Notes: generated by a model not told the origin, from the sequence alone. 64,000 nt of DNA from DAORHV01 sp964458645 (GCA_964458645.1 CAYWJU010000004.1:74095-138094), one strand, 5' to 3'; shown: positions 7,756 through 16,216, counted from the first letter of the stretch. Numbers and translations: made by a program.

Positions 7756-8861
7756 GATTTGGCGTCGGCTTTCAGGAAATCAGCATAGTCTTTGATCAGT
7801 TTCTTTTTCTCGAACCGCTCGATAATCTTCGTCGCTTCCGCGCCCATGCGCGAACGCAGGCCGTCATCGGCGAGAAGTTTTTTGATATGCCCGGCCAGCT
7901 CGGCGACCGTGCCGCCGGTGAGTATGCCGTTCACGCCGTCTTGGATGACGTCCGGCATTACGCCGACTTTGGTGGCAATGACAGGCATGCCCACTGCCAT
8001 GGCTTCCAGCGACACGCGCGGACCGCCTTCACTCTTGGAATACATCACCAGCATCTTGGCCGACTGGATACTCTTCATCACGTCGTTCTGGGTCGGCAGC
8101 CAACCGCAGAACGTCACACGGTCGACTACGCCGAGCGACTTCGCCAGTGCCTCGGCCGATGCGCGCACCTCGCCGTCACCGATCACCAAGAGTGTGGCAC
8201 CAGGCAACGAAGCGACGGCCTGGATGGTTTCGAGCAATCCCTTGTTGACGGCAAGTCGTCCGCAGAACACGACGTCATATTTCTTGGTGACACTGGCATC
8301 GGGCTTCAGAACGTCACGATCCAGGTAGAACGACGGCACGACTGCAATGCGGTTGGATTCCACACCCCAATGCACCAGTGTGTCGCGTACGGTGCCATTC
8401 ACTGTGCGGATCTTGACGGCCGGTTTCAGGTCGGACTTCAGCCACAATCGCGACATACAGCGACCGATCCATTCGGTGAAAGACGCGGGCTGCGGTTCTC
8501 CGATGAGATGATGGATTTCGTACACCGCCGGAACCTTGGTACCCCGGATAAGCCTGCGGGCGCCGATGCCGTTATAGAACGGCGGGTACTCGTGGACGGT
8601 CATGACCTGGTGGCCGTGTGCGGCGATCAGCTCTTTTCCTTTCTGCTCGATCCACCACGGCTGCGCCAATAACCCGTACGGACACGGATGGAAAAACACA
8701 TTGCCGAAAAACTCCTTGGGCGACAGCGGCAGCTCGGCCGCGCGCGGCGTAATGACATCGATGCGCTCCCAGTGCGAATGGAATTCCTGCAATGTCGCGT
8801 AAAATCCCCCCTGCTTGCCCTGCAGCAGTGACCTGTCTCCGGAAATCATGAGGAGCTTCAT
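7752..8861 (-). CDS. Glycosyltransferase family 4
   Basis: The 369-residue product starts MKLLMISGDRSLLQGKQGG; an in-frame extension to 8909 was rejected because this ATG overlaps the stop of the upstream gene and matches the family N-terminus. The C-terminal domain has VVFCGRLAVNKGLLETIQAV, VIGDGEVRA and SEGGPRVSLEAMAVGMPVIA, the textbook GT4 donor-binding motif with its paired glutamates. It is the middle gene of the 6760-9991 operon, coupled at both ends. It should add a hexose to a surface glycan; donor unknown. Confidence 0.87.
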   Translation of the reverse strand: MKLLMISGDRSLLQGKQGGFYATLQEFHSHWERIDVITPRAAELPLSPKEFFGNVFFHPCPYGLLAQPWWIEQKGKELIAAHGHQVMTVHEYPPFYNGIGARRLIRGTKVPAVYEIHHLIGEPQPASFTEWIGRCMSRLWLKSDLKPAVKIRTVNGTVRDTLVHWGVESNRIAVVPSFYLDRDVLKPDASVTKKYDVVFCGRLAVNKGLLETIQAVASLPGATLLVIGDGEVRASAEALAKSLGVVDRVTFCGWLPTQNDVMKSIQSAKMLVMYSKSEGGPRVSLEAMAVGMPVIATKVGVMPDVIQDGVNGILTGGTVAELAGHIKKLLADDGLRSRMGAEATKIIERFEKKKLIKDYADFLKADAKS

Positions 8862-9991
8862 CGAGGACGTGAGAACAGCGCGACCCACTCCTGGGCCACC
8901 GCCGACCACGGACGCTGGAGCGGGGGTGACGCGGCTTCGCGTGCGATGTCCGCGTAGTTGGTGCGCACGGAAGCAATGGCGCGTGCGATTTCGGGCGCGG
9001 TGTGCAGCGGGGCTTTCACCATGCCCTTGGTCAGCTCTCCACTCAGGCCCGTCTGCTGCGTAAGTAACACCGGCAAACCGGAACTGCGTGCCTCGAGTGC
9101 CACGTTCGGACTGATTTCCGTAATGGATGGCAATACGAGCAGGTCGTGGTCTGCAAACAGACGCTGCTTGTCTTCCGAGAACACCGGGCGCAGGAATGTA
9201 ATGCGATCATTCAAGCCACATTGCTCAGCCTCTTTTCTCATATTCAAGCGCTCGGGTCCTTCGCCGGTCATGGTGAGCGTGGCGTCGGGAATGTCGCGCA
9301 ACGCGTGCAGTAAGTTGATGACATTCTTGAAGCGCACGAAGCGACCAAGGAACAACAACTTCAGCGGCGCATGCATGGCGTGCAGCACGGGCGAACCGCT
9401 GGGCAACGCGTTTTGAATCACGAGCGTGTCCGGCAGTTTCTTGTAGTGACGCTTGTGAATATCGAGTTGGTACTGGGTGGAATACACGACGCAATCGAAG
9501 CGGTTCAATATGCGTTCCATGAACAATGAATTCATGAGACGGGTGACGAACAGATTCACCCGATCGCTGAATGATTCCGGTTTTCCGTCGGCATACCACG
9601 GCTGCAAGCCGAGTCCGCCGCCGACGGCGGTGTAGCGTTCCCAGAAGAAGTCACCACCCAGGCGCAGCATGGTTTTGGGCTTCTTGATGCCGGACATCCA
9701 CAGCGGAACGCCGCAACTGACCGACGAGAAACACACGACTTGGTCGGCGTTTGCAGCATGCTCGCGTAGAGCCTTGGCGTAATTATTCCAGGCGAAGAGC
9801 ATGCCCCCTCCGCGCGAAACACGGATGATTTTCCACGCAGGTGGCGGCGAGTGATCGACGAAAATGGTCTGGTAGGTGAGCACGATGACTTCATGCTTCT
9901 GTTCAGTGAGTTCGCGGGCCAATTCGCGCACATATGTGGCCGGACCGCCGATGTCGGGCGGATAAATGCCGGTCGCGAGCACGATCTTCAT
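8858..9991 (-). CDS. Glycosyltransferase family 4, first gene of the operon
   Basis: The 377-residue product starts MKIVLATGIYPPDIGGPATY, a classic GT4 N-terminus. Its donor-binding half contains LLFLGRFVRFKNVINLLHAL, MTGEGPERLN and PSITEISPNVALEARSSGLP. The ATG at 9991 is chosen over the upstream start at 10027 because a TACACT -10 box (complement of 9999-10004) lies 7 nt before it. The gene diverges from the small hypothetical gene at 10076 across 84 bp. It leads three coupled glycosyltransferases, suggesting stepwise building of one oligosaccharide. Confidence 0.87.
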   Translation of the reverse strand: MKIVLATGIYPPDIGGPATYVRELARELTEQKHEVIVLTYQTIFVDHSPPPAWKIIRVSRGGGMLFAWNNYAKALREHAANADQVVCFSSVSCGVPLWMSGIKKPKTMLRLGGDFFWERYTAVGGGLGLQPWYADGKPESFSDRVNLFVTRLMNSLFMERILNRFDCVVYSTQYQLDIHKRHYKKLPDTLVIQNALPSGSPVLHAMHAPLKLLFLGRFVRFKNVINLLHALRDIPDATLTMTGEGPERLNMRKEAEQCGLNDRITFLRPVFSEDKQRLFADHDLLVLPSITEISPNVALEARSSGLPVLLTQQTGLSGELTKGMVKAPLHTAPEIARAIASVRTNYADIAREAASPPLQRPWSAVAQEWVALFSRPR

Positions 9992-9998
9992 CGCTGAT

Positions 9999-10004
9999 AG
10001 TGTA
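9999..10004 (-). promoter_or_regulatory. -10 box TACACT for the glycosyltransferase operon
   Basis: The box ends 7 nt before the ATG at 9991, predicting a leaderless transcript for the three-gene operon. Confidence 0.5.
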
Positions 10005-10063
10005 CCCGCCCGCCTCCTTTTCTGCATATGCGCCTGATATTTTACAAAACATTAATATTATCG

Positions 10064-10069
10064 TATAAT
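10064..10069 (+). promoter_or_regulatory. -10 box TATAAT, leaderless start of the 10076 gene
   Basis: A perfect TATAAT in a short AT-rich patch ends 6 nt before the ATG at 10076. A start at 10028 would place the promoter inside the coding region. Confidence 0.6.
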
Positions 10070-10075
10070 ATAATT

Positions 10076-10456
10076 ATGCCAGTCATCAGTCAACGAAGCG
10101 TGGAACGCGCATTCAGCGGACGCGAGGCAGGCGCTCAAGCACTGACGCTTAAAAAGCATCTCACTCCGGCCGAAGGCTTGGGGGTGGCGATGAACGTACT
10201 AACGGCGCGCGAAGTCATTGCCGATCTCTTCCGAGGGGCCTCCGAAATGCAGGTGAAAGACGTCGTCATTCCGGGCTTCCTGGACGCCGGATTGCGCACT
10301 GAAGTAGTCAATGTCTTGTCTGCTGCGGCGGCATTGGATGAATTTCAGGCCACAGAGCCCCCAGTCTCTTTTGGGAAGTATCCGTTGTTCAAAAGAACCG
10401 ACGAATTCAGGAAGCAGTTGATGGGGCAAATCGGTCCGGCATCGATGCAGGACTAG
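10076..10456 (+). CDS. Hypothetical protein, 126 aa
   Basis: I do not recognise this protein. It starts MPVISQRSVERAFSGREAG, is soluble in character with no signal peptide or membrane span, and has an alanine- and valine-rich helical middle (AREVIADLF, VVNVLSAAAAL) followed by PVSFGKYPLFKRTDEFRKQL. The start at 10076 is set by a perfect TATAAT box 6 nt upstream. It converges on rmlB with 8 bp between the stops. Its function is unknown and the glycan genes on both sides do not reveal it. Confidence 0.6.
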   Translation: MPVISQRSVERAFSGREAGAQALTLKKHLTPAEGLGVAMNVLTAREVIADLFRGASEMQVKDVVIPGFLDAGLRTEVVNVLSAAAALDEFQATEPPVSFGKYPLFKRTDEFRKQLMGQIGPASMQD

Positions 10457-10464
10457 CGGCTCCT

Positions 10465-11418
10465 TTACTCCGCGTCGTCAGCCAACGCCTGGTACCATTC
10501 CACAGTCCGGCGCAGCCCTTCGTCGAAATCGATCTTCGGTTTCCAGCCCAGAACGTGGGTGGACGAGGCATCCAGCGCGTAGCGCCAATCGTGACCAGGG
10601 CGATCTTTTACGAACGTGAGCAGGCTTTCGGGTTTGCCGAGCAGTGTGAGGATTTGCTTGGCAACATCGATGTTGCGGCGCTCACCGTCGGCCGATACAT
10701 GGAAGACTTTGCCGTCGCCGTCTTCCGCGCGGATGACCGCTTCGATGGCATCTGTGTGGTCGGTGACATACAGCCAGTCACGCTTGTTCTCACCTTTGGC
10801 ATAAATGGGCACCGGCTGGTTGGCGAGTGCACGGCGGATAACGGTGGGAATGAATTTCTCGGCAGCCTGGTGCGGGCCGTAGTTGTTGGTACAACGCGAG
10901 ATGCGTGCACGGATGCCATACGTACGCACCGCGGCGTGGATGAGCAGGTCTCCGGCGCCCTTGCTTGCCGCGTACGGTGAGCTTGGCATGAGCGGATCAC
11001 CGATCTCCTTGGCCCGTTCGCCGTCCTGCACGTCGCCGTACACTTCGTCGGTAGAAATATGCATGAGCAAGGTGTCGGGCCTGCGGCGACAGACTTCGAT
11101 AAGGCTCTGCACGCCGACCACATTACTGTGCAAAAACGGAACCGGGTTCTCGATGCTGCGGTCCACGTGCGTCTCGGCGGCAAAGTTCACCACCACGTCG
11201 ATGAGATACTGCTTCACCAGCTTGTGCATGAGTTCCACGTCGGCGATGTCCCCTTCCACGAACGTAATGCCGTCCATGGCGGCGTCCAAGTAGTGCTTGT
11301 CGGCGCCGTGGCGCAGGGCGTCCACGACCACGATGCCGTCGGCCGGATGCAACTGCCGGTGCCGCAGGACGAAGTGCGAGCCGATGAATCCGGCGCCGCC
11401 GGTAACCAGGATGTTCAT
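10465..11418 (-). CDS. rmlB: dTDP-glucose 4,6-dehydratase
   Basis: This 317-residue SDR enzyme converts dTDP-glucose to dTDP-4-keto-6-deoxyglucose. Visible motifs are the NAD loop TGGAGFIGSH (residues 6-15), the signature STDEVYGD (122-129) with the Asp-Glu catalytic pair, and the active-site SPYAASK with Tyr 149 and Lys 153. RCTNNYGPHQ and KRDWLYVTDH are also diagnostic of RmlB. It is divergent from rmlA, 165 bp away. No rmlC or rmlD is in the window, so the end product may be rhamnose or an amino-deoxy sugar. Confidence 0.93.
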   Translation of the reverse strand: MNILVTGGAGFIGSHFVLRHRQLHPADGIVVVDALRHGADKHYLDAAMDGITFVEGDIADVELMHKLVKQYLIDVVVNFAAETHVDRSIENPVPFLHSNVVGVQSLIEVCRRRPDTLLMHISTDEVYGDVQDGERAKEIGDPLMPSSPYAASKGAGDLLIHAAVRTYGIRARISRCTNNYGPHQAAEKFIPTVIRRALANQPVPIYAKGENKRDWLYVTDHTDAIEAVIRAEDGDGKVFHVSADGERRNIDVAKQILTLLGKPESLLTFVKDRPGHDWRYALDASSTHVLGWKPKIDFDEGLRRTVEWYQALADDAE

Positions 11419-11440
11419 GGGAGTTGATGATACCTGAAAA

Positions 11441-11530
11441 GGAGGAATCTGAAGAAACCGAGGAGTCCGATGAGTCCGAAGATGGCTGCGTTCATCGGTT
11501 TCTTCGGTTGCCTCGGATTCCTCGGACTCC
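11441..11530. repeat. Inverted repeat built of a short GAGGA(A/G)TCCGA-like unit
   Basis: Between divergent rmlB and rmlA, 11441-11479 is a run of imperfect copies of a GARGAxxCCGA unit, and 11495-11530 is the same kind of run inverted (TCGGTTTCTTCGG, CCTCGGATTCC, TCGGACTCC). The two arms can fold into an imperfect long hairpin with a 15-nt loop. It lies in the shared promoter region. Confidence 0.5.
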
Positions 11531-11583
11531 CCTCCCCATTTCCTATGGCTTACCGCAGCCCTCGCCGCTAGAATTCGTTCCCT

Positions 11584-12372
11584 ATGAAAGGCGTCCTCAT
11601 TTGCGGCGGAACGGGTTCACGGCTCAAGCCGCTGACCGATGTGACCAATAAAAGTCTTTTGCCGGTCTACGACCGTCCGCTGATCGAGTACCCGCTGGAC
11701 ATCATGCGCAGCGCGGGCATCCACGACATCGCCATCGTCACGGGTTCGGAGAACATGGGTCAGATCACCGACTACCTGGGTTCGGGTGCCAAGATGGGCT
11801 GCTCGTTTGCGTACAAAGTGCAGGACACGCCGTCCGGCATCGCACAGGCCCTTGGCTTGGCCGAGAAGTTCGCCGCCGGCGACGACTGCTGCGTAATTTT
11901 GGGCGACAACGTGTTCTTCGGCGACATCGCACCGGTCATCCACGACTTCAAGGGCGGAGCGCATTTGTTCTTAAAGGAACTCCCTGACTGCAAACGCTTC
12001 GGCGTGGCGACCTTGGACGGCGACAAAGTGACATCCATTGAGGAGAAGCCTGCCAAACCCAAGAGCAACCTGGCCGTCACCGGCTGCTACGTGTACGACG
12101 CGCGCTGCTTCGAGATCATCAAAAACCTCAAGCCTTCCGCTCGCGGTGAACTGGAAATCACCGACGTCAGCCGCTGGTACGTGGAAAATAGCGAAGCCCG
12201 CGCCACGATTTTGGACGATGAATGGATTGACGCCGGAACGTTCGAAAGCCTCTACCGCGCGGCCGAGATGGTCCGCCACAAACGGATCGATGCCGCGCAC
12301 GCCGCCACCGAGCGCAATTTGTCGGCACAGGAGAAAATCAAGCGCGCCGAACTGCTCGCGGCAAGACGTTAA
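11584..12372 (+). CDS. rmlA: Glucose-1-phosphate thymidylyltransferase
   Basis: This 262-residue nucleotidyltransferase makes dTDP-glucose from glucose-1-phosphate and dTTP. The signature loop GGTGSRLKPLT (residues 8-18) follows MKGVLIC, and further motifs are LGDNVFFGD, EEKPAKPKSNLAVTGCYVYD and the C-terminal LDDEWIDAGTFESLYRAA. It is somewhat shorter than the usual ~290 residues, lacking part of the C-terminal tail. A TAGAAT box lies 9 nt before the ATG. It supplies the substrate for RmlB next door. Confidence 0.92.
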   Translation: MKGVLICGGTGSRLKPLTDVTNKSLLPVYDRPLIEYPLDIMRSAGIHDIAIVTGSENMGQITDYLGSGAKMGCSFAYKVQDTPSGIAQALGLAEKFAAGDDCCVILGDNVFFGDIAPVIHDFKGGAHLFLKELPDCKRFGVATLDGDKVTSIEEKPAKPKSNLAVTGCYVYDARCFEIIKNLKPSARGELEITDVSRWYVENSEARATILDDEWIDAGTFESLYRAAEMVRHKRIDAAHAATERNLSAQEKIKRAELLAARR

Positions 12373-12481
12373 ATACATAGCGGACAAAGGGAGAATTGTT
12401 ACACGCTCCATTGTACGCAAGCGTAAACATACGATTCTTGCATGCAAACAATGCATCAGTGCGACAGTGTGACCTTCGCAA

Positions 12482-13108
12482 TTACTTCACGGGCACCGGC
12501 TTATTCGAGCGACGATCCCATCCCGAACGAACCGGCGCACCGTAGTTGCCATCCGGCAGAATCTGGCGGTACTCGGCTTCGATTTTTCCGAACGTAAATC
12601 CAACCTGGTCCTGCACACCGTCGCCGTGAAGATTGCCCACGGTCTGGTAGGAACTGACGAACGTGTCGGTGAGCGTCCAACGAAGGAAGTCTTGTGTAGC
12701 ACCTTTGCGTCGCACGGAAAGTACGACCTTGGGGACGTTTACGCTTCCGGCGGCGTAGACCATGAGTTTGGCCGATGCCTTGTTCGCCGGCATGGTGACG
12801 AGGAAGTCCGACATGGTCACGGTCGTGGCGGAAGGCGTGCGCTTGGCGCCAAAAGAGAAGGAGTCGACAAGCACGTCGTTCTGGTGACGATCTTCATCGG
12901 CCTCGCCGGTAATGCCATCCACCCGCAGGAAGATTTCCATGTCGATGTTGTTCAAAATCGTATTCACGGCGCTCGGAGCGGCCATGGCCACGTCGATATC
13001 GAGAGGCGCGGCTGCTTTGAGCAACAGCGCACCAAGGGCGATGCAAGCCGCTACTGCTAGGGCAAAACCAAGGGTGACAACCGAACGAAAGTGGGTGTGT
13101 GTCTGCAT
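12482..13108 (-). CDS. Exported Hcp-like protein (DUF796/T6SS tube family fold)
   Basis: The 208-residue product has a basic N-terminus and hydrophobic stretch (residues 9-35) ending VAMAAPSA, a likely cleavable signal peptide. Residues 57-201 read as the Hcp/DUF796 beta-barrel: MEIFLRVDGITGE, the VLVDSFSFG strand, VTMSDFLVTMPANKASAKL, VVLSVRRKG and a final VRSGWDRRSNK. Classical Hcp forms the type VI secretion tube and carries no Sec signal. No other T6SS gene is in the window, so this is probably a secreted or surface relative with another role. A TACACT box sits about 22 nt before the ATG. Confidence 0.75.
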   Translation of the reverse strand: MQTHTHFRSVVTLGFALAVAACIALGALLLKAAAPLDIDVAMAAPSAVNTILNNIDMEIFLRVDGITGEADEDRHQNDVLVDSFSFGAKRTPSATTVTMSDFLVTMPANKASAKLMVYAAGSVNVPKVVLSVRRKGATQDFLRWTLTDTFVSSYQTVGNLHGDGVQDQVGFTFGKIEAEYRQILPDGNYGAPVRSGWDRRSNKPVPVK

Positions 13109-13217
13109 AAGGATTCGGGGAAATCTTCATAGTGTACACGAAAACCTGAAAAAAGACCAGAAATGGCCGGTGCAAAGCATTTGCCTGCGCCGAATGCACG
13201 CGGCATGCTGGCATCTC

Positions 13218-13733
13218 ATGAAGCGCACCGTTACCCTCGTCGATGAACAAGGCACGCCACTCGGCGAAGCAGATCTGTTGGCCGCCCACACCGGCAAGGG
13301 CCAATTGCACCGCGCATTTTCGGTGTATGTGTTCCGCAACGGCCGGAAGGAAATCCTCATCCAGCGCCGCTGCGACAAAAAAATGCTCTGGGCCGGAGTC
13401 TGGGCCAACACTTGCTGCAGTCATCCATTCGAAGATGAAACGCCGGCCGAGGCAGGCGAACGCCGACTGAAGGAGGAGCTGGGTTTCACCACACCGTTGG
13501 TCGCGCATTCGGATTACGTCTACCGGGCCGAATGCCCAAGCGGAAAAGGCGTCGAGCACGAATATGTAACCATGCTGGTCGGCTACTGTCCGGAGGCCGA
13601 CGTGCAGCCCAACCCCGATGAAGTATCCGAATGGAAGTGGATGTCCACCGACAAGCTGCTGGAAGACTTCGAGAAGAATCCAGAGCTCTACACACCATGG
13701 TTCCACCTGGGCCTTCCGAAGTTACTGAAATGA
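13218..13733 (+). CDS. idi: Isopentenyl-diphosphate delta-isomerase, type I
   Basis: This 171-residue Nudix-fold enzyme interconverts IPP and DMAPP. Key motifs are GQLHRAFSVYVF (metal-binding His), WANTCCSHP with the catalytic Cys at residue 66 or 67, AGERRLKEELGF (the Nudix-like helix) and VEHEYVTML with the catalytic Glu at about 115. Length fits the type I family. The frame is open far upstream, but the family N-terminus begins at this ATG. Its stop overlaps the uppS start as ATGA, so the two are coupled. Confidence 0.93.
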   Translation: MKRTVTLVDEQGTPLGEADLLAAHTGKGQLHRAFSVYVFRNGRKEILIQRRCDKKMLWAGVWANTCCSHPFEDETPAEAGERRLKEELGFTTPLVAHSDYVYRAECPSGKGVEHEYVTMLVGYCPEADVQPNPDEVSEWKWMSTDKLLEDFEKNPELYTPWFHLGLPKLLK

Positions 13734-14407
13734 GCGAGAAGCCGCTGCACATCGCGCTGATTCCCGACGGCAACCGTCGTTGGGCTAAAGACCGCGGTAT
13801 ATTGCCATGGAAAGGCCATGAACAATCGGCTGAAAATTTCAACACCATCGTAGAATGGTGTGCACGCGATGAACGCATCGAAACGCTCACGTTCTGGGCG
13901 TTCTCCACCGAGAACTGGAGGCGCGAGAAAATGGAGGTGGAACAACTGATGAAACTCTTTGAAAAATACATCCGCAAAGAACGCGACAATCTGAAAAAGA
14001 GCGGCGTACGCCTCATTCGCTCCGGCCGTACCGACCGCATGCCGAAGTCACTAAAGGAACTGCTGGAAGACGTCGCCAACGATCCGCCCGCAATAACAAA
14101 GTTGCATCTGCACATGGCCATTGATTACGGCGGCAAAGACGAGGTGACGCGCGCAGTGCAGAAGCTGGCGTCAACCAAGGACGCCACAGAGGAAGTCATC
14201 CGGGCGGCAATGGACCAGCCGCAACTCCCGGATATCGACCTGATCATTCGAACGTCAGGCGAGCAGCGCACCAGCAACTTCTTTCTCTTTCAAAGCGCGT
14301 ACGCCGAATGGATATTTTTGGAGAAACACTTCCCGGATTTCACCAGCGACGACATCGGTGCGGCAATCGAAACGCTCGCGAGTCGCAAGCGGCGGTTTGG
14401 AAAATAA
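13730..14407 (+). CDS. uppS: Undecaprenyl diphosphate synthase
   Basis: This 225-residue cis-prenyltransferase chains IPP units to give the C55 carrier lipid for peptidoglycan and surface glycans. The signature LIPDGNRRWAK holds the catalytic Asp (residue 13), TFWAFSTENWRR is the second conserved region, and IDLIIRTSGEQRTSNFFLFQSAYAEW is near the C-terminus. The start at 13730 overlaps the idi stop. It is slightly shorter than typical enzymes at the N-terminus. It converges on the polyprenyl synthase gene. Confidence 0.93.
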   Translation: MSEKPLHIALIPDGNRRWAKDRGILPWKGHEQSAENFNTIVEWCARDERIETLTFWAFSTENWRREKMEVEQLMKLFEKYIRKERDNLKKSGVRLIRSGRTDRMPKSLKELLEDVANDPPAITKLHLHMAIDYGGKDEVTRAVQKLASTKDATEEVIRAAMDQPQLPDIDLIIRTSGEQRTSNFFLFQSAYAEWIFLEKHFPDFTSDDIGAAIETLASRKRRFGK

Positions 14408-14454
14408 GTGTGTCCGCAGGTGCGACGTCACGTCGCACGTATGAACGTTATTTT
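14401..14454. terminator. Convergent hairpin with a GCGAC/GTCGC core
   Basis: A hairpin with arms GTGCGAC and GTCGCAC (14420-14438) lies between uppS and the polyprenyl synthase gene. An outer pairing of AAAATAA (14401-14407) with TTATTTT (14448-14454) contains both stop codons. A T run follows on each strand, so it should terminate in both directions. It looks like half of the two-hairpin family. Confidence 0.55.
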
Positions 14455-15329
14455 TTGCGCGCCAGAATATATCCGGCCAAATCGACCAGATGCTCGGCCT
14501 TTTTCCCAAATGGCAACAGTGCGTTCACGGCATCGTTCACGGCATCTTTGGCGGCCGCCTTGCTGCCGTCTATTCCAAGCAATGACGGATAGGTGACTTT
14601 GCCCTGTGCGACGTCTTTCCCGGCGGTCTTGCCAAGCGCGGCGCTGCTGGCCGTTACATCCAGAAGATCGTCGGTGATCTGGAATGCGACGCCGATCCCC
14701 TCTGCGTAGCGTGTCAGCGCCTGGAGTTTGTCCTCCGACGCATTGGCAACCATGGCACCCATGCGCACGCACGCCACGATGAGCGCACCCGTTTTGCGTG
14801 AGTGCAACAAACGCACATCGTCGATGTCGGCTTTCGAACCGAGTCCGCGCATGTCCATGGATTGTCCACCGGTCATGCCTGCCACGCCGGTGGCATGCGA
14901 GAGTTCAATAGCACAGCGCTGTGCAGATGCGGCGGGCAGTTGCATGAGTGTTTCGAATGCCAATGCCAACAACGCATCGCCGGCCAAAATCGCTGCCGCT
15001 TCACCGTACACTTTGTGGTTGGTAGGTTTGCCGCGACGCAGGTCGTCGTTATCCATGGCCGGGAGGTCATCGTGAATGAGCGAGAACGCATGGACCATTT
15101 CAACGGCGCAAGCGGCGGGCATAGCGGCCTTCGCGTCCGCGCCGCACGCGTTGGCGGCCATAAGTACCAGGAGCGGACGAATGCGCTTACCGGCCATGAG
15201 CAGGCTATAGCGCATGGCTTCAATCAGTTGGGCATCGCCGCTTCCGGAACTGAAGTGGTCGAGTGCGGATTCAATCTCCGGCACATACTTGGCGGAGAAT
15301 GCATCGAAGGGTGTGGCGTTGGTCGGCAT
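14448..15329 (-). CDS. Polyprenyl diphosphate synthase (FPP/GGPP type)
   Basis: This 293-residue trans-prenyltransferase condenses DMAPP with IPP. The first Asp-rich motif is HDDLPAMDNDD (from about residue 86) and the second is QITDDLLD (about 217-224). LLMAGKRIRPLL and MTGGQSMDM are further landmarks. Small residues before the first motif do not settle whether the product is C15 or C20. The ATG at 15329 is preferred over 15362 because a TACTAT box lies 6 nt before it. The gene is divergent from the mevalonate kinase gene and shares its promoter. Confidence 0.9.
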   Translation of the reverse strand: MPTNATPFDAFSAKYVPEIESALDHFSSGSGDAQLIEAMRYSLLMAGKRIRPLLVLMAANACGADAKAAMPAACAVEMVHAFSLIHDDLPAMDNDDLRRGKPTNHKVYGEAAAILAGDALLALAFETLMQLPAASAQRCAIELSHATGVAGMTGGQSMDMRGLGSKADIDDVRLLHSRKTGALIVACVRMGAMVANASEDKLQALTRYAEGIGVAFQITDDLLDVTASSAALGKTAGKDVAQGKVTYPSLLGIDGSKAAAKDAVNDAVNALLPFGKKAEHLVDLAGYILARKK

Positions 15330-15335
15330 ACGTGC

Positions 15336-15342
15336 ATAGTAT
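15336..15342. promoter_or_regulatory. Shared bidirectional -10 element
   Basis: The heptamer ATAGTAT reads TACTAT on the - strand (6 nt before the polyprenyl synthase ATG) and TAGTAT on the + strand (10 nt before the mevalonate kinase ATG). One near-symmetric element appears to serve both genes. Confidence 0.5.
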
Positions 15343-15352
15343 GGCACGAGCC

Positions 15353-16216
15353 ATGAGCGCACGCACCGCCCACGTCACCGGCAAGATTATCGTGAGCGGC
15401 GAGTACGCCATGCTGTTCGGCAAACCCGGCATCGCGTTCCCTTCGCAGCACTGGATGGGCGTAACACAGAAGCGCGACCGCAAGCGCGGGCTGGAAATCG
15501 CGTGGCCGCAGATGCCGGCCAACGACGTGTGGATGACGTATCTGCGCGAGATTATCAAACGTTGCGACCCCAAGTTGGCCGGAACCGTTTCGATTGAAAA
15601 CCATATTCCGCTGGGCAAGGGAATGGGCTCGTCTACGGCGCTCATCGTCGCCGTCTGCAAGACGCTGCTCGGCGACGACTGCCGCGCCCAGGCGCTGGCG
15701 ATTGAAGATGAGCTGAATCCCGGCAACAGCGGCATGGACTTCGCGGTGATCTGGGAACGCCAACCGGTGTACTTCCAAAAAGGCCATGAACCGGTCGCAA
15801 TCGGCATGCCGGGCGAAGTGCTGGGTAAAGCCATTCTTATCGATACCGGCACGCCGAACGAAACCACGCCCGAACTGGTGGCATGGATCCGCAGTCGTGA
15901 AAAGGAATGCGCCGACGCCATCGATGCAATCGGCAAGTGCACCGAACGCATCGCCGGAGGTGAAAGTCTCCACACCGTTATTCGCGACCATCACAAAGCC
16001 CAGGTCGCATTGGGCGTGGTACCGCCGCACGTGGCCGCATTCATTGCGGCAATCGAAAACATCGGCGGTTCTGCAAAAGTGATCGGCGCGGGTGGACGCA
16101 CCGGCGGCGGAGGCATGGTGCTGGCCATGCACGACAAACCAAGCGAGATTCACAAGCTCATTGAACCCGAACCGGACTACGTGCTTCCGCCGAAAGAAGG
16201 CGAGGTTAGGTCGTAA
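15353..16216 (+). CDS. Mevalonate kinase (GHMP kinase family)
   Basis: This 287-residue GHMP kinase starts MSARTAHVTGKIIVSGEYAM, like mevalonate kinases (GKVILxGEH). The ATP loop is PLGKGMGSSTAL (about residues 86-97). NPGNSGMDFAV corresponds to the substrate-binding P-SG-D region and GAGGRTGGGGMVLAM to the third GHMP motif. It should phosphorylate mevalonate to mevalonate-5-phosphate. It is the only GHMP kinase gene in the window apart from mvaD, so a phosphomevalonate kinase role cannot be ruled out. Its 3' end overlaps the converging HAD gene by 11 bp. Confidence 0.8.
   Translation: MSARTAHVTGKIIVSGEYAMLFGKPGIAFPSQHWMGVTQKRDRKRGLEIAWPQMPANDVWMTYLREIIKRCDPKLAGTVSIENHIPLGKGMGSSTALIVAVCKTLLGDDCRAQALAIEDELNPGNSGMDFAVIWERQPVYFQKGHEPVAIGMPGEVLGKAILIDTGTPNETTPELVAWIRSREKECADAIDAIGKCTERIAGGESLHTVIRDHHKAQVALGVVPPHVAAFIAAIENIGGSAKVIGAGGRTGGGGMVLAMHDKPSEIHKLIEPEPDYVLPPKEGEVRS

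Noticed and set aside
12373..12481. Possible replication origin beside rmlA or near rpmH
   Set aside because: No cluster of DnaA boxes, no dnaA or dnaN gene, and no AT-rich unwinding region was seen.
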